Shown: positions 33,763-44,364 of the stretch, one piece after another | Layout: each line of letters starts with the position of its first letter | How positions within the stretch are numbered: the first letter of the stretch is position 1 | Source of the DNA: Caldisericales bacterium | GTDB lineage: Bacteria; Caldisericota; Caldisericia; JAAYUI01 | Direction: 5' to 3' | DNA: 49,204 bases | NCBI GenBank assembly: GCA_012517765.1 | Contig: JAAYUI010000180.1 | Location: forward strand, 1-49,204 | Notes under the pieces: model-generated | What the model was told of the DNA's origin: nothing | Databases searched by the model: none | Seen by the model: the letters and a program-made list of their open reading frames with translations, nothing else | Program-made: the position numbers and the translations under genes

Positions 33763-34124
33763 GGCAGACTCTCCGCGTGCTGTGCCGGTTCGGTTGGCAT
33801 GGCGGCCAGTTGCATTTCGAGGCTGGCCAGGGCCTCGCGCCGACGCTCGACGAGTTGCCGCAACACGGCAAGCTGCGCAGACGCACCGTCACCGTCCGCA
33901 GCATCCAGCGCCCGGCACAGCCGCGCCAGTGCGTCCAGGCCGATACCCGCTTCGAAGGCAGCCCGTACAAAGCGCAGCCGTTGCAACGCGGTGTCATCGA
34001 ACAAGCCGTAGCCGCCCGTGGTGTACGCGACCGGCCGTAGCAATCCGCGCAGCAGGTAGTCGCGCACGATATGCACGCTCACCCCGGCATCAAGGGCCAG
34101 CCGGGACACTGTGTAGGCGCTCAT
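33759..34124 (-). CDS. merD: MerD regulator of mer operons
   Basis: A 121-residue MerR-family co-regulator. ATG 34124 follows AAAGGAGGTGTTCA and gives the known start [20 protein letters not shown]. The longer frame upstream overlaps merA and is rejected. MerD antagonises MerR at the mer promoter, which is not present here. Confidence 0.93.
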
Positions 34125-34141
34125 TGAACACCTCCTTTTCC

Positions 34142-35000
<859 letters not shown>

Positions 35001-35114
35001 CGACAGGAAATAAAATAAAAACATTATTAAACAATTAGTTGCTCTACCATAATAAGATGCAATCAGTGACTACCACCGACCACTGTTATGATTCGGTGGC
35101 AGTTCACTTATAGG

Positions 35115-35327
35115 TTATCCTACTTGAGACTCACGATAATTATTCTTTATGAAGCTATGGAAAAATTTACCGTGTGATTCTGCCCCATCAAACTCGTACC
35201 AACTTGTAAGCGAGAAATCATAGTAGTTCCAGACAGCACCACTATTAAATTCAATCTCTAATGTAGAAATAGATTCATCGTACCCGATACTCCGAATCAT
35301 GCTTGATGAAATACTTCTTCTTTCCAT
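35115..35327 (-). CDS. KTSC-domain protein
   Basis: A 70-residue protein; ATG 35327 follows AAAGGAGTGTAAAA, and the longer frame overlaps herA. It is a single KTSC domain (a domain also found at the C-terminus of some lysyl-tRNA synthetases): SSSMIRSIGYDESISTLEIE, then WNYYDFSLTSWYEF and GKFFHSFIKNNY. KTSC proteins may bind nucleic acid, but their role is unknown. It ends the sir2-herA operon, 16 bp after herA, so it may be an accessory defence gene. A hairpin (CCACCGA/TCGGTGG, 35073-35099) follows. Confidence 0.8.
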   Translation of the reverse strand: MERRSISSSMIRSIGYDESISTLEIEFNSGAVWNYYDFSLTSWYEFDGAESHGKFFHSFIKNNYRESQVG

Positions 35328-35343
35328 TTTTACACTCCTTTGG

Positions 35344-37104
35344 TTAGATTTTCTGTTCACGTATTTTAGTCACAACGGTTTTATAGTTATCAGCATCTTG
35401 AGGGAATTCTTTTGTCCAACATTCGATCAACTTCGGATCTTCACTGGTTGGTCTTGGATGATTCAATTTCAATCTAACTCGAGATGGAATTTTTATAGCT
35501 TCACCTGAAATAACGGCCTCACCTATACGCAAAGATGCTAGAAGGTCCATAAGACTATTTAGATTATCGGGCGCCGATGATTTCACTATAGATTGGTCAC
35601 TTGAATTGGTAAGCCGAAGAGCTATCAGCGTGCCAATTTGGGAAATTATAGTCTCCGACAACTCTGAGGGGCGTTGAGAAATAACTAATGCTCCTACGCC
35701 AAATTTTCTACCCTCTTTAAATATTTTTTCAACCGCAGCTTTTGAATAATTACTCTTATCATTTTTTCCTAGATACGTATGAGCTTCCTCGAATGCTAAG
35801 AGCAGTGGTCTTTGCTTACCGGTATATGATTCTTTACGTCCCCAAAACATGCTGTCGTAAACAAACCGTGTAATCAAGCCTATAGTTATGTCTAGTACTT
35901 CAAATGGGACACCGCTAAGATCTAGTATTGTTAATCTCTGCTCACATCCTATCCAATCCGCTAGTAAATCATGCAAATCTTTTTCAGAATCTGCCGTTTT
36001 ATAATCTCCAGGATTGAACAAAAAATCATATCTCGTATCTCTTAGCCGAGAAAGTAATTTTTTCTCATAAGAAAAATACTCCATATGTTTAGACTTATAA
36101 GGTGCTGTACTACTCATTGAATAAGGCTCAAATGTCGCTGGTGTCAATGTTTCTGCGTCTCCAGCATTCTTTTCTTGAGCAGTTTTCTTGGTTTGCTCAT
36201 CTTTCGTTGTAGAAGAAAATGATGCGTTAAGACACCAATTCATCTCATGCCATAACCGCCTTGCGCTAAAAGGAATAGGCGAATCCGCTGTAACAAGATC
36301 TACATTAACAACACCGGCCTTTAAATTTATATTTTCTTTCTTTAGTTCAGTTACGAGGTCCCTCAGTAAACGATATTCTATTTTCTGCTCATCACGATGA
36401 TCGGCACCTACTAAGAAATATGCTAGTTCTTCAAAGGTCATCAACCAGAAAGGTATTATTAATGGAGAACCTTCTTCGTTAATTTTAAGAACCTTGGCAT
36501 CGGGAAAAGCAGAGGAATATTCGCCATGTGGGTCTACCAATATAATCCTTGAACCAACATAACCATGTAGAATAGATTTCAGAATACTGACAGTAGTATT
36601 GGATTTTCCGCTACCTGTTGATCCCAAAATACCACAGTGACGTAAAATTAAATTATGAGTATCTACATAAACACCTAAATTTTCAGATGAAGAATGTTTC
36701 CCAATTTCAATGGAACCAGCATCCTTTTCCCCATAGATTTCAAATAGGTCGTGTTCAATTACAAGATGTACTTCATCACCTATTGTAGGATAAGTACCCA
36801 CTCCTTTCTCAAACTCACTGTCACCTATTTTTTCTCCAATTAGTTGTACTGAAAGGAATTTTGAGCTCACTCTATGCTCATCATCACTGCTATCTGCAAA
36901 TGGTCTGTCACTTACCGCAGCAACGATAGCGTAGATAGTAATATTTCCCATTGGCATTTTTACAAATGTGCCGATCTGACCAATTTTATACAATCGACCA
37001 TTAATTATTGGCGCTGCGGAAGGTATTTCTGATGAAACTTCCACCTCTACAGTACTGGAATCCACACGAATAACCTTTCCTAAATATGTAGAGTCAGTCT
37101 TCAT
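35344..37104 (-). CDS. HerA-like ATPase of a SIR2-HerA defence system
   Basis: A 586-residue hexameric translocase-type ATPase. An N-terminal beta-barrel (HAS-barrel) region (about 1-110) is followed by Walker A GILGSTGSGKSNTT (about 158-171), the VDPHGEYSSAF motif, and Walker B RPLLLAFEEAHTYLG (about 432-446) with ISQRPSELSE. The start overlaps the sir2 stop by 11 bp, so the two are coupled. SIR2 and HerA pairs are known anti-phage modules in which the assembled complex depletes NAD+ and degrades DNA. G+C is low compared with the flanking transposon genes. Confidence 0.9.
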   Translation of the reverse strand: MKTDSTYLGKVIRVDSSTVEVEVSSEIPSAAPIINGRLYKIGQIGTFVKMPMGNITIYAIVAAVSDRPFADSSDDEHRVSSKFLSVQLIGEKIGDSEFEKGVGTYPTIGDEVHLVIEHDLFEIYGEKDAGSIEIGKHSSSENLGVYVDTHNLILRHCGILGSTGSGKSNTTVSILKSILHGYVGSRIILVDPHGEYSSAFPDAKVLKINEEGSPLIIPFWLMTFEELAYFLVGADHRDEQKIEYRLLRDLVTELKKENINLKAGVVNVDLVTADSPIPFSARRLWHEMNWCLNASFSSTTKDEQTKKTAQEKNAGDAETLTPATFEPYSMSSTAPYKSKHMEYFSYEKKLLSRLRDTRYDFLFNPGDYKTADSEKDLHDLLADWIGCEQRLTILDLSGVPFEVLDITIGLITRFVYDSMFWGRKESYTGKQRPLLLAFEEAHTYLGKNDKSNYSKAAVEKIFKEGRKFGVGALVISQRPSELSETIISQIGTLIALRLTNSSDQSIVKSSAPDNLNSLMDLLASLRIGEAVISGEAIKIPSRVRLKLNHPRPTSEDPKLIECWTKEFPQDADNYKTVVTKIREQKI

Positions 37105-38287
37105 TTATAGATACCTCAATCTCGCTGCTACGGCCAGAATTTCCAACTAAGAACTCAACCAAATAGTTAAAATCGCCAAGCAAGAACTGTTCATCTTCGG
37201 TATTCCAAAAACCATCACACTTTTCTTTGTTTTTTAGCTCGGATTGATCAAGTGACCATTTCCCTAACGTTCCGTTTATAATCGCAGTAGTTGGTCCGAA
37301 TACAGACAAATTTAGATATCCAGCCGAGAGTGAATGCAATTTTTTGACTTCACTGTCTGCATAAAAAAAGACAACAACACTAAGTCTGTTGTTTTGCCTT
37401 AAACAATTAAAAATAATTTCATTTATATGCTGATCTAAAAAAGAATATCCAGTGAAAATGAATAAGAGCTCGCCACTAAGCAGATAGTTTTTAAGGCGGT
37501 CGAAGTAAACCAAAAACGGTTGCCTACGTGATAGGTCATATTTTTCTTTTGATGGATAGATGACTATCTCATTTTTCTCTTCTTCAATTTTATCTATTTT
37601 CCCAAGGCGTATAACTTTATGCGATTTAAGATTGTCTCTTTTTTTCCAAAACCAGCTAAGAGAACCATGTATCTTCCATAATCGAATCCAGTTCTGAGTT
37701 AGGTCGTTTCTACGAACGAGTGTTTCGACACTTTCTTGCCAAAAAAATGGTTCGTAAGAACCAACAAAACCATCAAAATATGGTGCGCGAATAGCTTCGA
37801 GGGATTTCTCTATTACCAGATCATAATTTGTAGTAAAAATTTCTTTTGAAAAATCTCTGTTTTGCATGTTTAACCATGCGAAAAATTTCTTTGGTGCAGT
37901 CAGATTAGCGTCGGCTTCTTTTTCTGTAATTATATTATAAATATTTTTACAAATTTCAACATCCAGATCACGTGCGTTTATGCCAGAAACTCCGAGGAAT
38001 TCTCTATCAGGCCTTTCTTCAGTAATTTCTCGAATCCGTCTTATCTGATTAAGAATATCTTCAATGCTAATTGTTTCATCAGGCTTAGATAAGTCAGTTT
38101 TAATAACATTAAAATAATCCAACAATGGTTCTGTTAATGCACTTTCGACCTGAACAGTCAATTGAGATATATTTGGCAAGCCTAAAGCGCAGGAGGTACC
38201 GGCCCCCATAAAGAAACCAATGTTTTTAGCGTAGGATAGTTGACTTTTTAGCTCACGAATTTCTTTAATTAGATTTATTTCTTCCAT
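37094..38287 (-). CDS. SIR2-family NADase of a SIR2-HerA defence system
   Basis: A 397-residue protein. The N-terminal SIR2 domain shows the NAD-binding motif NIGFFMGAGTSCALGLPNIS (22-41), FTTNYDLVIEKSL (about 162-174), WKIHGSLSWFW (about 206-216) and FIFTGYSFLDQHINEII (about 279-295). These are the motifs of defence SIR2 enzymes, which consume NAD+ when a phage is sensed. It is the first gene of the sir2-herA-KTSC operon. AAGGAATTAAAAGCT precedes ATG 38287. It reads the same way as the resolvase just upstream, so both may share a transcript. Confidence 0.9.
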   Translation of the reverse strand: MEEINLIKEIRELKSQLSYAKNIGFFMGAGTSCALGLPNISQLTVQVESALTEPLLDYFNVIKTDLSKPDETISIEDILNQIRRIREITEERPDREFLGVSGINARDLDVEICKNIYNIITEKEADANLTAPKKFFAWLNMQNRDFSKEIFTTNYDLVIEKSLEAIRAPYFDGFVGSYEPFFWQESVETLVRRNDLTQNWIRLWKIHGSLSWFWKKRDNLKSHKVIRLGKIDKIEEEKNEIVIYPSKEKYDLSRRQPFLVYFDRLKNYLLSGELLFIFTGYSFLDQHINEIIFNCLRQNNRLSVVVFFYADSEVKKLHSLSAGYLNLSVFGPTTAIINGTLGKWSLDQSELKNKEKCDGFWNTEDEQFLLGDFNYLVEFLVGNSGRSSEIEVSINED

Positions 38288-38365
38288 AGCTTTTAATTCC
38301 TTATCATAATTTGTTGTATGACTTGTTCTCTGCTTATAATAGTTCTTTTTAAATCATGATTAATA

Positions 38366-38938
38366 TTATCTTTCTGATGATTTTTGATTATTTTCAGATT
38401 TTTTTAGCCGAAAATAAGTAGCCCGAGAAACCCCTGTTTTTTCTAGAATTATTTTTTCTGATTGCTTTTGATTGATAAGTTGTCTGACAAGTGCTGCTTT
38501 CGAGTGCGGCTTCCGTCCAAATTTGACACCGGATGCCATCGCAACAATTCTGCCGTCATTAGTACGTTCCAGAATACGTTCTCGTTCTGCTTCTGCAACA
38601 GCTGCCAAAATTTGAATCACCATTTTCCCCATAGTTCCTTCTGTACTTAGTCCGTTCTCCAGAAAACGAATGGCTATTCCCTTTTTATAGCAAGCATCAA
38701 CAATGTGGATCATGTCTGCGGTATTGCGGCCAAGCCGATCCATTTTGGTACAAATAATGATGTCATCCTTTTCTGCACGGGCGAGCAGTCGCTGTAACCC
38801 TTCGCGCTCATCCGTGGCTCCTGACATCATATCAGTAAAAATCCGGTCATCTCTGACACCGACAGATTTCAGTTCCGTGATCTGTACCGTCAGTTTCTGA
38901 TGGCTGGTTGATACTCTTGCATATCCCAGTAATGCCAT
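38366..38938 (-). CDS. tnpR: Serine resolvase, not of Tn3 type
   Basis: A 190-residue serine recombinase. [16 protein letters not shown] has the catalytic serine (about residue 10). [20 protein letters not shown] and [20 protein letters not shown] follow, with a C-terminal helix-turn-helix ([20 protein letters not shown]). Tn3 TnpR starts [20 protein letters not shown] and differs strongly, although the tnpA next door is Tn3's. The resolvase therefore belongs with the sir2-herA half of the hybrid. It is divergent from tnpA across res. Confidence 0.92.
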   Translation of the reverse strand: [190 protein letters not shown]

Positions 38939-38943
38939 ATTGG

Positions 38944-39090
38944 TCTCACAAATCGATATTGATACTGCGTAGTATCATAAAGTATAAATCGCGATTTTTG
39001 ATACTCATGTTTGACGTCGTTTTGAGCGGTCTCAAAACTTATAACATTTCGGACGGTTGCAAAAATGTTACTAAATGCCCGTCAGGCAGG
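38944..39090. promoter_or_regulatory. res site of the hybrid transposon
   Basis: Inverted repeats fit resolvase subsites: GATACTGCGTAGTATC (38958-38973), a further TTGATACTCATG (about 38998), and TAACATTT paired with AAATGTTA (about 39042-39070). The sequence is unlike the Tn3 res. The junction to Tn3 sequence lies between here and the tnpA start. Confidence 0.6.
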
Positions 39091-39099
39091 GAGGCCGAT

Positions 39100-42000
39100 A
39101 TGCCCGTTGACTTTCTGACCACTGAGCAGACTGAAAGCTATGGCAGATTCACCGGTGAACCGGATGAGCTTCAGCTGGCACGATATTTTCATCTTGATGA
39201 AGCAGACAAGGAATTTATCGGAAAAAGCAGAGGTGATCACAACCGTCTGGGCATTGCCCTGCAAATTGGATGTGTCCGTTTTCTGGGCACCTTCCTCACC
39301 GATATGAATCATATTCCTTCCGGCGTCCGGCATTTTACCGCCAGACAGCTCGGGATTCGTGATATCACCGTTCTTGCAGAATACGGTCAGAGGGAAAATA
39401 CCCGCCGTGAGCATGCAGCGCTGATACGTCAGCACTATCAGTATCGTGAATTTGCCTGGCCCTGGACATTTCGCCTTACCCGTCTTTTATATACCCGGAG
39501 CTGGATAAGCAACGAACGTCCTGGCCTGCTTTTCGATCTGGCGACAGGGTGGCTTATGCAACATCGTATTATTCTCCCCGGAGCCACTACGCTGACCCGG
39601 TTGATTTCAGAGGTAAGGGAAAAGGCGACGTTGCGCCTGTGGAACAAACTGGCACTGATACCGTCAGCCGAACAACGTTCACAGCTGGAGATGCTGCTGG
39701 GGCCAACTGATTGCAGCCGCCTGTCTTTACTGGAATCACTGAAAAAAGGCCCTGTGACCATCAGTGGTCCGGCGTTTAATGAAGCAATTGAACGCTGGAA
39801 AACTCTGAACGATTTTGGCTTGCATGCTGACAACCTGAGTACACTCCCGGCTGTGCGCCTGAAAAATCTCGCACGTTATGCTGGTATGACTTCGGTGTTC
39901 AATATTGCCAGGATGTCACCGCAGAAAAGGATGGCGGTTCTGGTTGCCTTTGTCCTTGCATGGGAAACGCTGGCGTTGGATGATGCACTGGACGTTCTGG
40001 ACGCCATGCTGGCCGTTATCATCCGTGACGCCAGAAAGATTGGGCAGAAAAAACGGCTCCGCTCGCTGAAGGATCTGGATAAATCTGCATTGGCGCTCGC
40101 CAGCGCATGTTCGTACCTGCTGAAAGAAGAAACACCGGACGAATCGATTCGTGCTGAGGTGTTCAGCTACATCCCCAGGCAAAAGCTGGCTGAAATCATC
40201 ACGCTTGTCCGTGAAATTTCCCGGCCCTCAGACGATAATTTTCATGAAGAAATGGTGGAGCAGTACGGGCGCGTTCGTCGTTTCCTGCCCCATCTGCTGA
40301 ATACCGTTAAATTTTCATCCGCACCTGCCGGGGTTACCACTCTGAATGCCTGTGACTACCTCAGCCGGGAGTTCAGCTCACGGCGGCAGTTTTTTGACGA
40401 CGCACCAACGGAAATTATCAGTCGGTCATGGAAACGGCTGGTGATTAACAAGGAAAAACATATCACCCGCAGGGGATACACGCTCTGCTTTCTCAGTAAA
40501 CTGCAGGATAGTCTGAGGCGGAGGGATGTCTACGTTACCGGCAGTAACCGGTGGGGAGATCCCCGAGCAAGATTACTACAGGGTGCTGACTGGCAGGCAA
40601 ACCGGATTAAGGTTTATCGTTCTCTGGGACACCCGACAGACCCGCAGGAAGCAATAAAATCTCTGGGTCATCAGCTTGATAGTCGTTACAGACAGGTTGC
40701 TGCACGTCTTGGCGAAAATGAGGCTGTCGAACTCGATGTTTCTGGCCCGAAGCCCCGGTTGACAATTTCTCCCCTCGCCAGTCTTGATGAGCCGGACAGT
40801 CTGAAACGACTGAGCAAAATGATCAGTGATCTGCTCCCTCCGGTGGATTTAACAGAGTTGCTGCTCGAAATTAACGCCCATACCGGATTTGCTGATGAGT
40901 TTTTCCATGCTAGTGAAGCCAGTGCCAGAGTTGATGATCTGCCCGTCAGCATCAGCGCCGTGCTGATGGCTGAAGCCTGCAATATCGGTCTGGAACCACT
41001 GATCAGATCAAATGTTCCTGCACTGACCCGACACCGGCTGAACTGGACAAAAGCGAACTATCTGCGGGCTGAAACTATCACCAGCGCTAATGCCAGACTG
41101 GTTGATTTTCAGGCAACGCTGCCACTGGCACAGATATGGGGTGGCGGAGAAGTGGCATCTGCAGATGGAATGCGCTTTGTTACGCCAGTCAGAACAATCA
41201 ATGCCGGACCGAACCGCAAATACTTTGGTAATAACAGAGGGATCACCTGGTACAACTTTGTGTCCGATCAGTATTCCGGCTTTCATGGCATCGTTATACC
41301 GGGGACGCTGAGGGACTCTATCTTTGTGCTGGAAGGCCTTCTGGAACAGGAGACCGGGCTGAATCTAACCGAAATTATGACCGATACAGCAGGTACCAGC
41401 GAACTTGTCTTTGGCCTTTTCTGGCTGCTGGGATACCAGTTTTCTCCACGCCTGGCTGATGCCGGTGCTTCGGTTTTCTGGCGAATGGGCCATGATGCCA
41501 ACTATGGCGTGCTGAATGATATTGCCAGAGGGCAATCAGATCCCCGAAAAATAGTCCTTCAGTGGGACGAAATGATCCGGACCGCTGGCTCCCTGAAACT
41601 GGGCAAAGTACAGGCTTCAGTGCTGGTCCGTTCATTGCTGAAAAGTGAACGTCCTTCCGGACTGACTCAGGCAATCATTGAAGTGGGGCGCATCAACAAA
41701 ACGCTGTATCTGCTTAATTATATTGATGATGAAGATTACCGCCGGCGCATTCTGACCCAGCTTAATCGGGGAGAAAGCCGCCATGCCGTTGCCAGAGCCA
41801 TCTGTCACGGTCAAAAAGGTGAGATAAGAAAACGATATACCGACGGTCAGGAAGATCAACTGGGCGCACTGGGGCTGGTCACTAACGCCGTCGTGTTATG
41901 GAACACTATGTATATGCAGGCAGCCCTGGATCATCTCCGGGCGCAAGGTGAAACACTGAATGATGAAGATATCGCACGCCTCTCCCCGCTTTGCCACGGA

Positions 42001-42105
42001 CATATCAATATGCTCGGCCATTATTCCTTCACGCTGGCAGAACTGGTGACCAAAGGACATCTGAGACCATTAAAAGAGGCGTCAGAGGTAGAAAACGTTG
42101 CTTAA
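39100..42105 (+). CDS. tnpA: Tn3 transposase TnpA
   Basis: A 1001-residue transposase. The ATG at 39100 gives the known Tn3/Tn2 start [20 protein letters not shown], and the sequence reads as Tn3 TnpA throughout ([38 protein letters not shown]). The open frame extends 64 codons upstream through res, which is not coding. It appears intact. The stop lies in the right terminal repeat. A transposase fitted to the Tn3 repeat may use the left repeat (28/38) less well. Confidence 0.96.
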   Translation: MPVDFLTTEQTESYGRFTGEPDELQLARYFHLDEADKEFIGKSRGDHNRLGIALQIGCVRFLGTFLTDMNHIPSGVRHFTARQLGIRDITVLAEYGQRENTRREHAALIRQHYQYREFAWPWTFRLTRLLYTRSWISNERPGLLFDLATGWLMQHRIILPGATTLTRLISEVREKATLRLWNKLALIPSAEQRSQLEMLLGPTDCSRLSLLESLKKGPVTISGPAFNEAIERWKTLNDFGLHADNLSTLPAVRLKNLARYAGMTSVFNIARMSPQKRMAVLVAFVLAWETLALDDALDVLDAMLAVIIRDARKIGQKKRLRSLKDLDKSALALASACSYLLKEETPDESIRAEVFSYIPRQKLAEIITLVREISRPSDDNFHEEMVEQYGRVRRFLPHLLNTVKFSSAPAGVTTLNACDYLSREFSSRRQFFDDAPTEIISRSWKRLVINKEKHITRRGYTLCFLSKLQDSLRRRDVYVTGSNRWGDPRARLLQGADWQANRIKVYRSLGHPTDPQEAIKSLGHQLDSRYRQVAARLGENEAVELDVSGPKPRLTISPLASLDEPDSLKRLSKMISDLLPPVDLTELLLEINAHTGFADEFFHASEASARVDDLPVSISAVLMAEACNIGLEPLIRSNVPALTRHRLNWTKANYLRAETITSANARLVDFQATLPLAQIWGGGEVASADGMRFVTPVRTINAGPNRKYFGNNRGITWYNFVSDQYSGFHGIVIPGTLRDSIFVLEGLLEQETGLNLTEIMTDTAGTSELVFGLFWLLGYQFSPRLADAGASVFWRMGHDANYGVLNDIARGQSDPRKIVLQWDEMIRTAGSLKLGKVQASVLVRSLLKSERPSGLTQAIIEVGRINKTLYLLNYIDDEDYRRRILTQLNRGESRHAVARAICHGQKGEIRKRYTDGQEDQLGALGLVTNAVVLWNTMYMQAALDHLRAQGETLNDEDIARLSPLCHGHINMLGHYSFTLAELVTKGHLRPLKEASEVENVA

Positions 42106-42138
42106 CGTGAGTTTTCGTTCCACTGAGCGTCAGACCCC
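42101..42138. repeat. Right terminal repeat of the hybrid (Tn3 type)
   Basis: 38 bp reading inwards from GGGGTCTGACGCTCAGTGG on the minus strand: the terminal repeat of Tn1/Tn2/Tn3. It abuts IS1 insB sequence at 42139. Confidence 0.95.
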
Positions 42139-42362
42139 AATACGTGCGCAACAACCGTCTTCCGGAGCCTGTCATACGCGTAAAACAGCCAGCGCTGGCG
42201 CGATTTAGCCCCGACGTATCCCCACTGTTCGTCCATTTCCGCGCAGACGATGACGTCACTGCCCGGCTGTATGCGCGAGGTTACCGACTGCGGCCTGAGT
42301 TTTTTAAATGGCGGAAAATCGTGTTGAGGCCAACGCCCATAATGCGGGCGGTTGCCCGGCAT
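42139..42362 (-). pseudogene. insB: IS1 InsB, N-terminal fragment
   Basis: [16 protein letters not shown] through [20 protein letters not shown] is InsB up to about residue 74. After that the frame runs into the Tn3 repeat ([16 protein letters not shown]). The catalytic part is missing. Confidence 0.93.
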
Positions 42363-42556
42363 CCAACGCCATTCATGGCCATATCAATGATTTTCTGGTG
42401 CGTACCGGGTTGAGAAGAGGTGTAAGTGAACTGCAGTTGCCATGTTTTACGGCAGTGAGAGCAGAGATAGCGCTGATGTCCGGCGGTGCTTTTGCCGTTA
42501 CGCACCACCCCGTCAGTAGCTGAACGGGAGGGACAGCTGATAGAAACAGAAGCCAC
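42281..42556 (-). CDS. insA: IS1 InsA repressor protein
   Basis: The complete 91-residue InsA ([20 protein letters not shown] ... HLKNSGRSR). It has a zinc finger-like Cys pattern and a helix-turn-helix. It binds IS1 ends and represses transposition. It remains intact although the element is cut downstream. Confidence 0.95.
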   Translation of the reverse strand: MASVSISCPSRSATDGVVRNGKSTAGHQRYLCSHCRKTWQLQFTYTSSQPGTHQKIIDMAMNGVGCRATARIMGVGLNTIFRHLKNSGRSR

Positions 42557-42611
42557 TGGAGCACCTCAAAAACACCATCATACACTAAATCAGTAAGTTG
42601 GCAGCATCACC

Positions 42612-42685
42612 GGTTTGCTATCCAGGGACATTACTGGCGGGAAGTCAGTATTGAACAACTGGTCGCCGATGATATTGCCATGTAA
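42612..42685 (+). pseudogene. mrkJ: mrkJ remnant (3' end)
   Basis: The frame FAIQGHYWREVSIEQLVADD then IAM-stop reads towards mrkF and looks like the C-terminus of MrkJ, the EAL-domain c-di-GMP phosphodiesterase encoded next to mrkF in Klebsiella. IS1 replaces everything upstream. The identification rests on position and on memory of the family, not on a comparison. Confidence 0.6.
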
Positions 42686-42686
42686 A

Positions 42687-42710
42687 AAAAGCCGGGAATT
42701 CCCGGCTTTT
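42687..42710. terminator. Bidirectional terminator after mrkF
   Basis: A perfect palindrome, AAAAGCCGGGAATTCCCGGC plus TTTT, between the convergent mrkF and mrkJ remnant. It has T runs on both strands. Confidence 0.9.
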
Positions 42711-42719
42711 TAACGTCAC

Positions 42720-43355
42720 TTAATTATAAACTAATTCCCACGTTGCCCAGCTGGTAATCGGCCCGCTGGTGGCGCTTTTCGGCGTTGGCGAAACATAGCC
42801 AACGTAATAGGTGAACAGGCCGCCGCTGACCGCGCTTTCCTGCAAACGCACCTGATTTTGCTGCGGGTCCGCCGGGACAATTTTATTACTCTTATCCAGC
42901 GTATTATTATCGTTAGTCGATAGCGCCAGATAAATATTCTGCGCTCCATCCGGCAAGGTATTGGCCAGATACCCGGCGTTTTCGTTACCGACCGCCGTCA
43001 GTAAAAAACCATCGACCCAGCGCACGCTGACCCGACGCACCTCATCCTGCGAGGCTGCCCCACCATCATGGCGCAGCTGGCAGTTTGACAGTGCCAGGGT
43101 AAACGGCTGCGGTTTCATAAACGCCCCGGCACCGCGATCGTGGACTTCCGCCAGGCTGACCGGCGCCAGCCAGACATTACCGCTGCCGGCATGCTGGCCG
43201 CCGTTTAGCGCGATGCTACAGGAAATATCCGTCACCCGCCCGGCAAAATCGACCCGTCCGCGATCGTAATTGGTCTCAAAACCCCACGCCGAGGGGGCGG
43301 CGAGGCTGCCGCAAAATAGCAGCCACGCGATAGTGTTTTTCGGCAATCCCTTCAT
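42720..43355 (-). CDS. mrkF: MrkF type 3 fimbrial minor subunit
   Basis: A 211-residue secreted fimbrial subunit with a signal peptide (LLFCGSLAAPSAWG-FET). The fold is like MrkA (RVDFAGRVTDISCSIALNGG; C-terminal beta-strand ending WATWELVYN). MrkF stabilises the fimbria on the cell surface. It is the last gene of mrkABCDF and is followed by a strong terminator. Confidence 0.94.
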   Translation of the reverse strand: MKGLPKNTIAWLLFCGSLAAPSAWGFETNYDRGRVDFAGRVTDISCSIALNGGQHAGSGNVWLAPVSLAEVHDRGAGAFMKPQPFTLALSNCQLRHDGGAASQDEVRRVSVRWVDGFLLTAVGNENAGYLANTLPDGAQNIYLALSTNDNNTLDKSNKIVPADPQQNQVRLQESAVSGGLFTYYVGYVSPTPKSATSGPITSWATWELVYN

Positions 43356-43368
43356 TCCCCCTCCCGTA

Positions 43369-44364
43369 TTAATCGTACGTCAGGTTAAAGATCATATGCG
43401 ACTCCACCTCGCCGGTGCTGGTCGTCGGGCCATACTGATAAAAACGCGCGTGCAGCGGTATGGTGATGTAGCGGGTCTCCTGATTATTCAAGCGGCCGAC
43501 GGTGTATTTATTATTAAACTGCAGCGGGGAGCCATCCTTCAGCACCTGGATGCCAATGCCTTTCGCCATCCCGCTGCCGGCTTTTTCATTCAGCAAGGCG
43601 CCCATGGTAGCGGTAGTGCTGGTGGCCAGGGTACCGGAGAACGAGGTGCTAATGTTGGCATATCCCGTTTCACTCAGGCCGCCGCTGCACTGCAGCTCAA
43701 TATTAAAATCCTTCCCGCCCGCGGTGGTGCCAACCCCTTTCAGGTCGGTGCGCCGGATGGAACCCACATCGACATTCATATTTTTCCCGCTCAGCACTGA
43801 ACAGGAGGGCGAGACCACGGTGATGGCGTTGGCGCTCAGATAGGTTTCGAGGATCGGGTTACCGCCGCTCTCCCAGTCGTAGGAGGTGTACTTACCCGCC
43901 ACCAGGGTGCCGCTGCCGGTGGTTGCCGCGGTTTTGATAATCTCCAGCGTAAAGCGCGACCCTTCGAGGGAATAGTCGGTGGTGTTATATACCCGGGACG
44001 AAAAGACGTCGGGATAGACGATATTTACCGTTGCGCCGCCGCGGCTGAAACGCATGCCGATTCCCGGCACGTTGGTGGAGTAGATTTTATTTCCAAGGTC
44101 CGTGGCCCCTGGCGACACGATCTTCGCCGCGAAGCGGTTGGTGCCGGAAGTACAGCGATAGCTTGCCCCGCCGGGAGCGCTCATCGTCCAGTCGCGGGTA
44201 AGGATCACCGAGCCCACCGGCAGATCCGGGGGCACCACCACCCTGCCCACCACCATGTCCAGCATCACCGTTGGCGATGAGAGACGCGTACAGGAGGCCC
44301 AGGACGAGGTGGTTCCCAGCGCCATTAAGACGATAAAAAGCGTTAGTAATTTCCTCAGCGACAT
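43369..44364 (-). CDS. mrkD: MrkD type 3 fimbrial tip adhesin
   Basis: A 331-residue adhesin with a signal peptide (LFIVLMALGTTSSWA-SCT). The N-terminal receptor-binding domain (about 24-180) is followed by a pilin domain (from about 190, SCSVLSGKNMNVDVGSIRRT) that ends with a donor strand pattern. MrkD binds collagen and drives surface attachment and biofilm. It overlaps the mrkC stop by 10 bp. Confidence 0.95.
   Translation of the reverse strand: MSLRKLLTLFIVLMALGTTSSWASCTRLSSPTVMLDMVVGRVVVPPDLPVGSVILTRDWTMSAPGGASYRCTSGTNRFAAKIVSPGATDLGNKIYSTNVPGIGMRFSRGGATVNIVYPDVFSSRVYNTTDYSLEGSRFTLEIIKTAATTGSGTLVAGKYTSYDWESGGNPILETYLSANAITVVSPSCSVLSGKNMNVDVGSIRRTDLKGVGTTAGGKDFNIELQCSGGLSETGYANISTSFSGTLATSTTATMGALLNEKAGSGMAKGIGIQVLKDGSPLQFNNKYTVGRLNNQETRYITIPLHARFYQYGPTTSTGEVESHMIFNLTYD

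Larger units (their letters stand above)
42139..42611 (-). mobile_element. IS1 left-end fragment
   Basis: 473 bp of the 768-bp IS1. It carries the left terminal repeat (ending at 42611, GGTGATGCTGCCAACTTACT on the minus strand), insA and the first part of insB. The Tn3-type right repeat cuts it. It truncates mrkJ at its other side. Confidence 0.93.

Noticed and set aside
38908..39099. N-terminal extension of the Tn3 transposase
   Set aside because: The extension reads through the res site. The known Tn3 start MPVDFL is at 39100.
42144..42523. Rightward frames across the IS1 fragment
   Set aside because: They are antisense to insA and insB, whose sequences are recognised.
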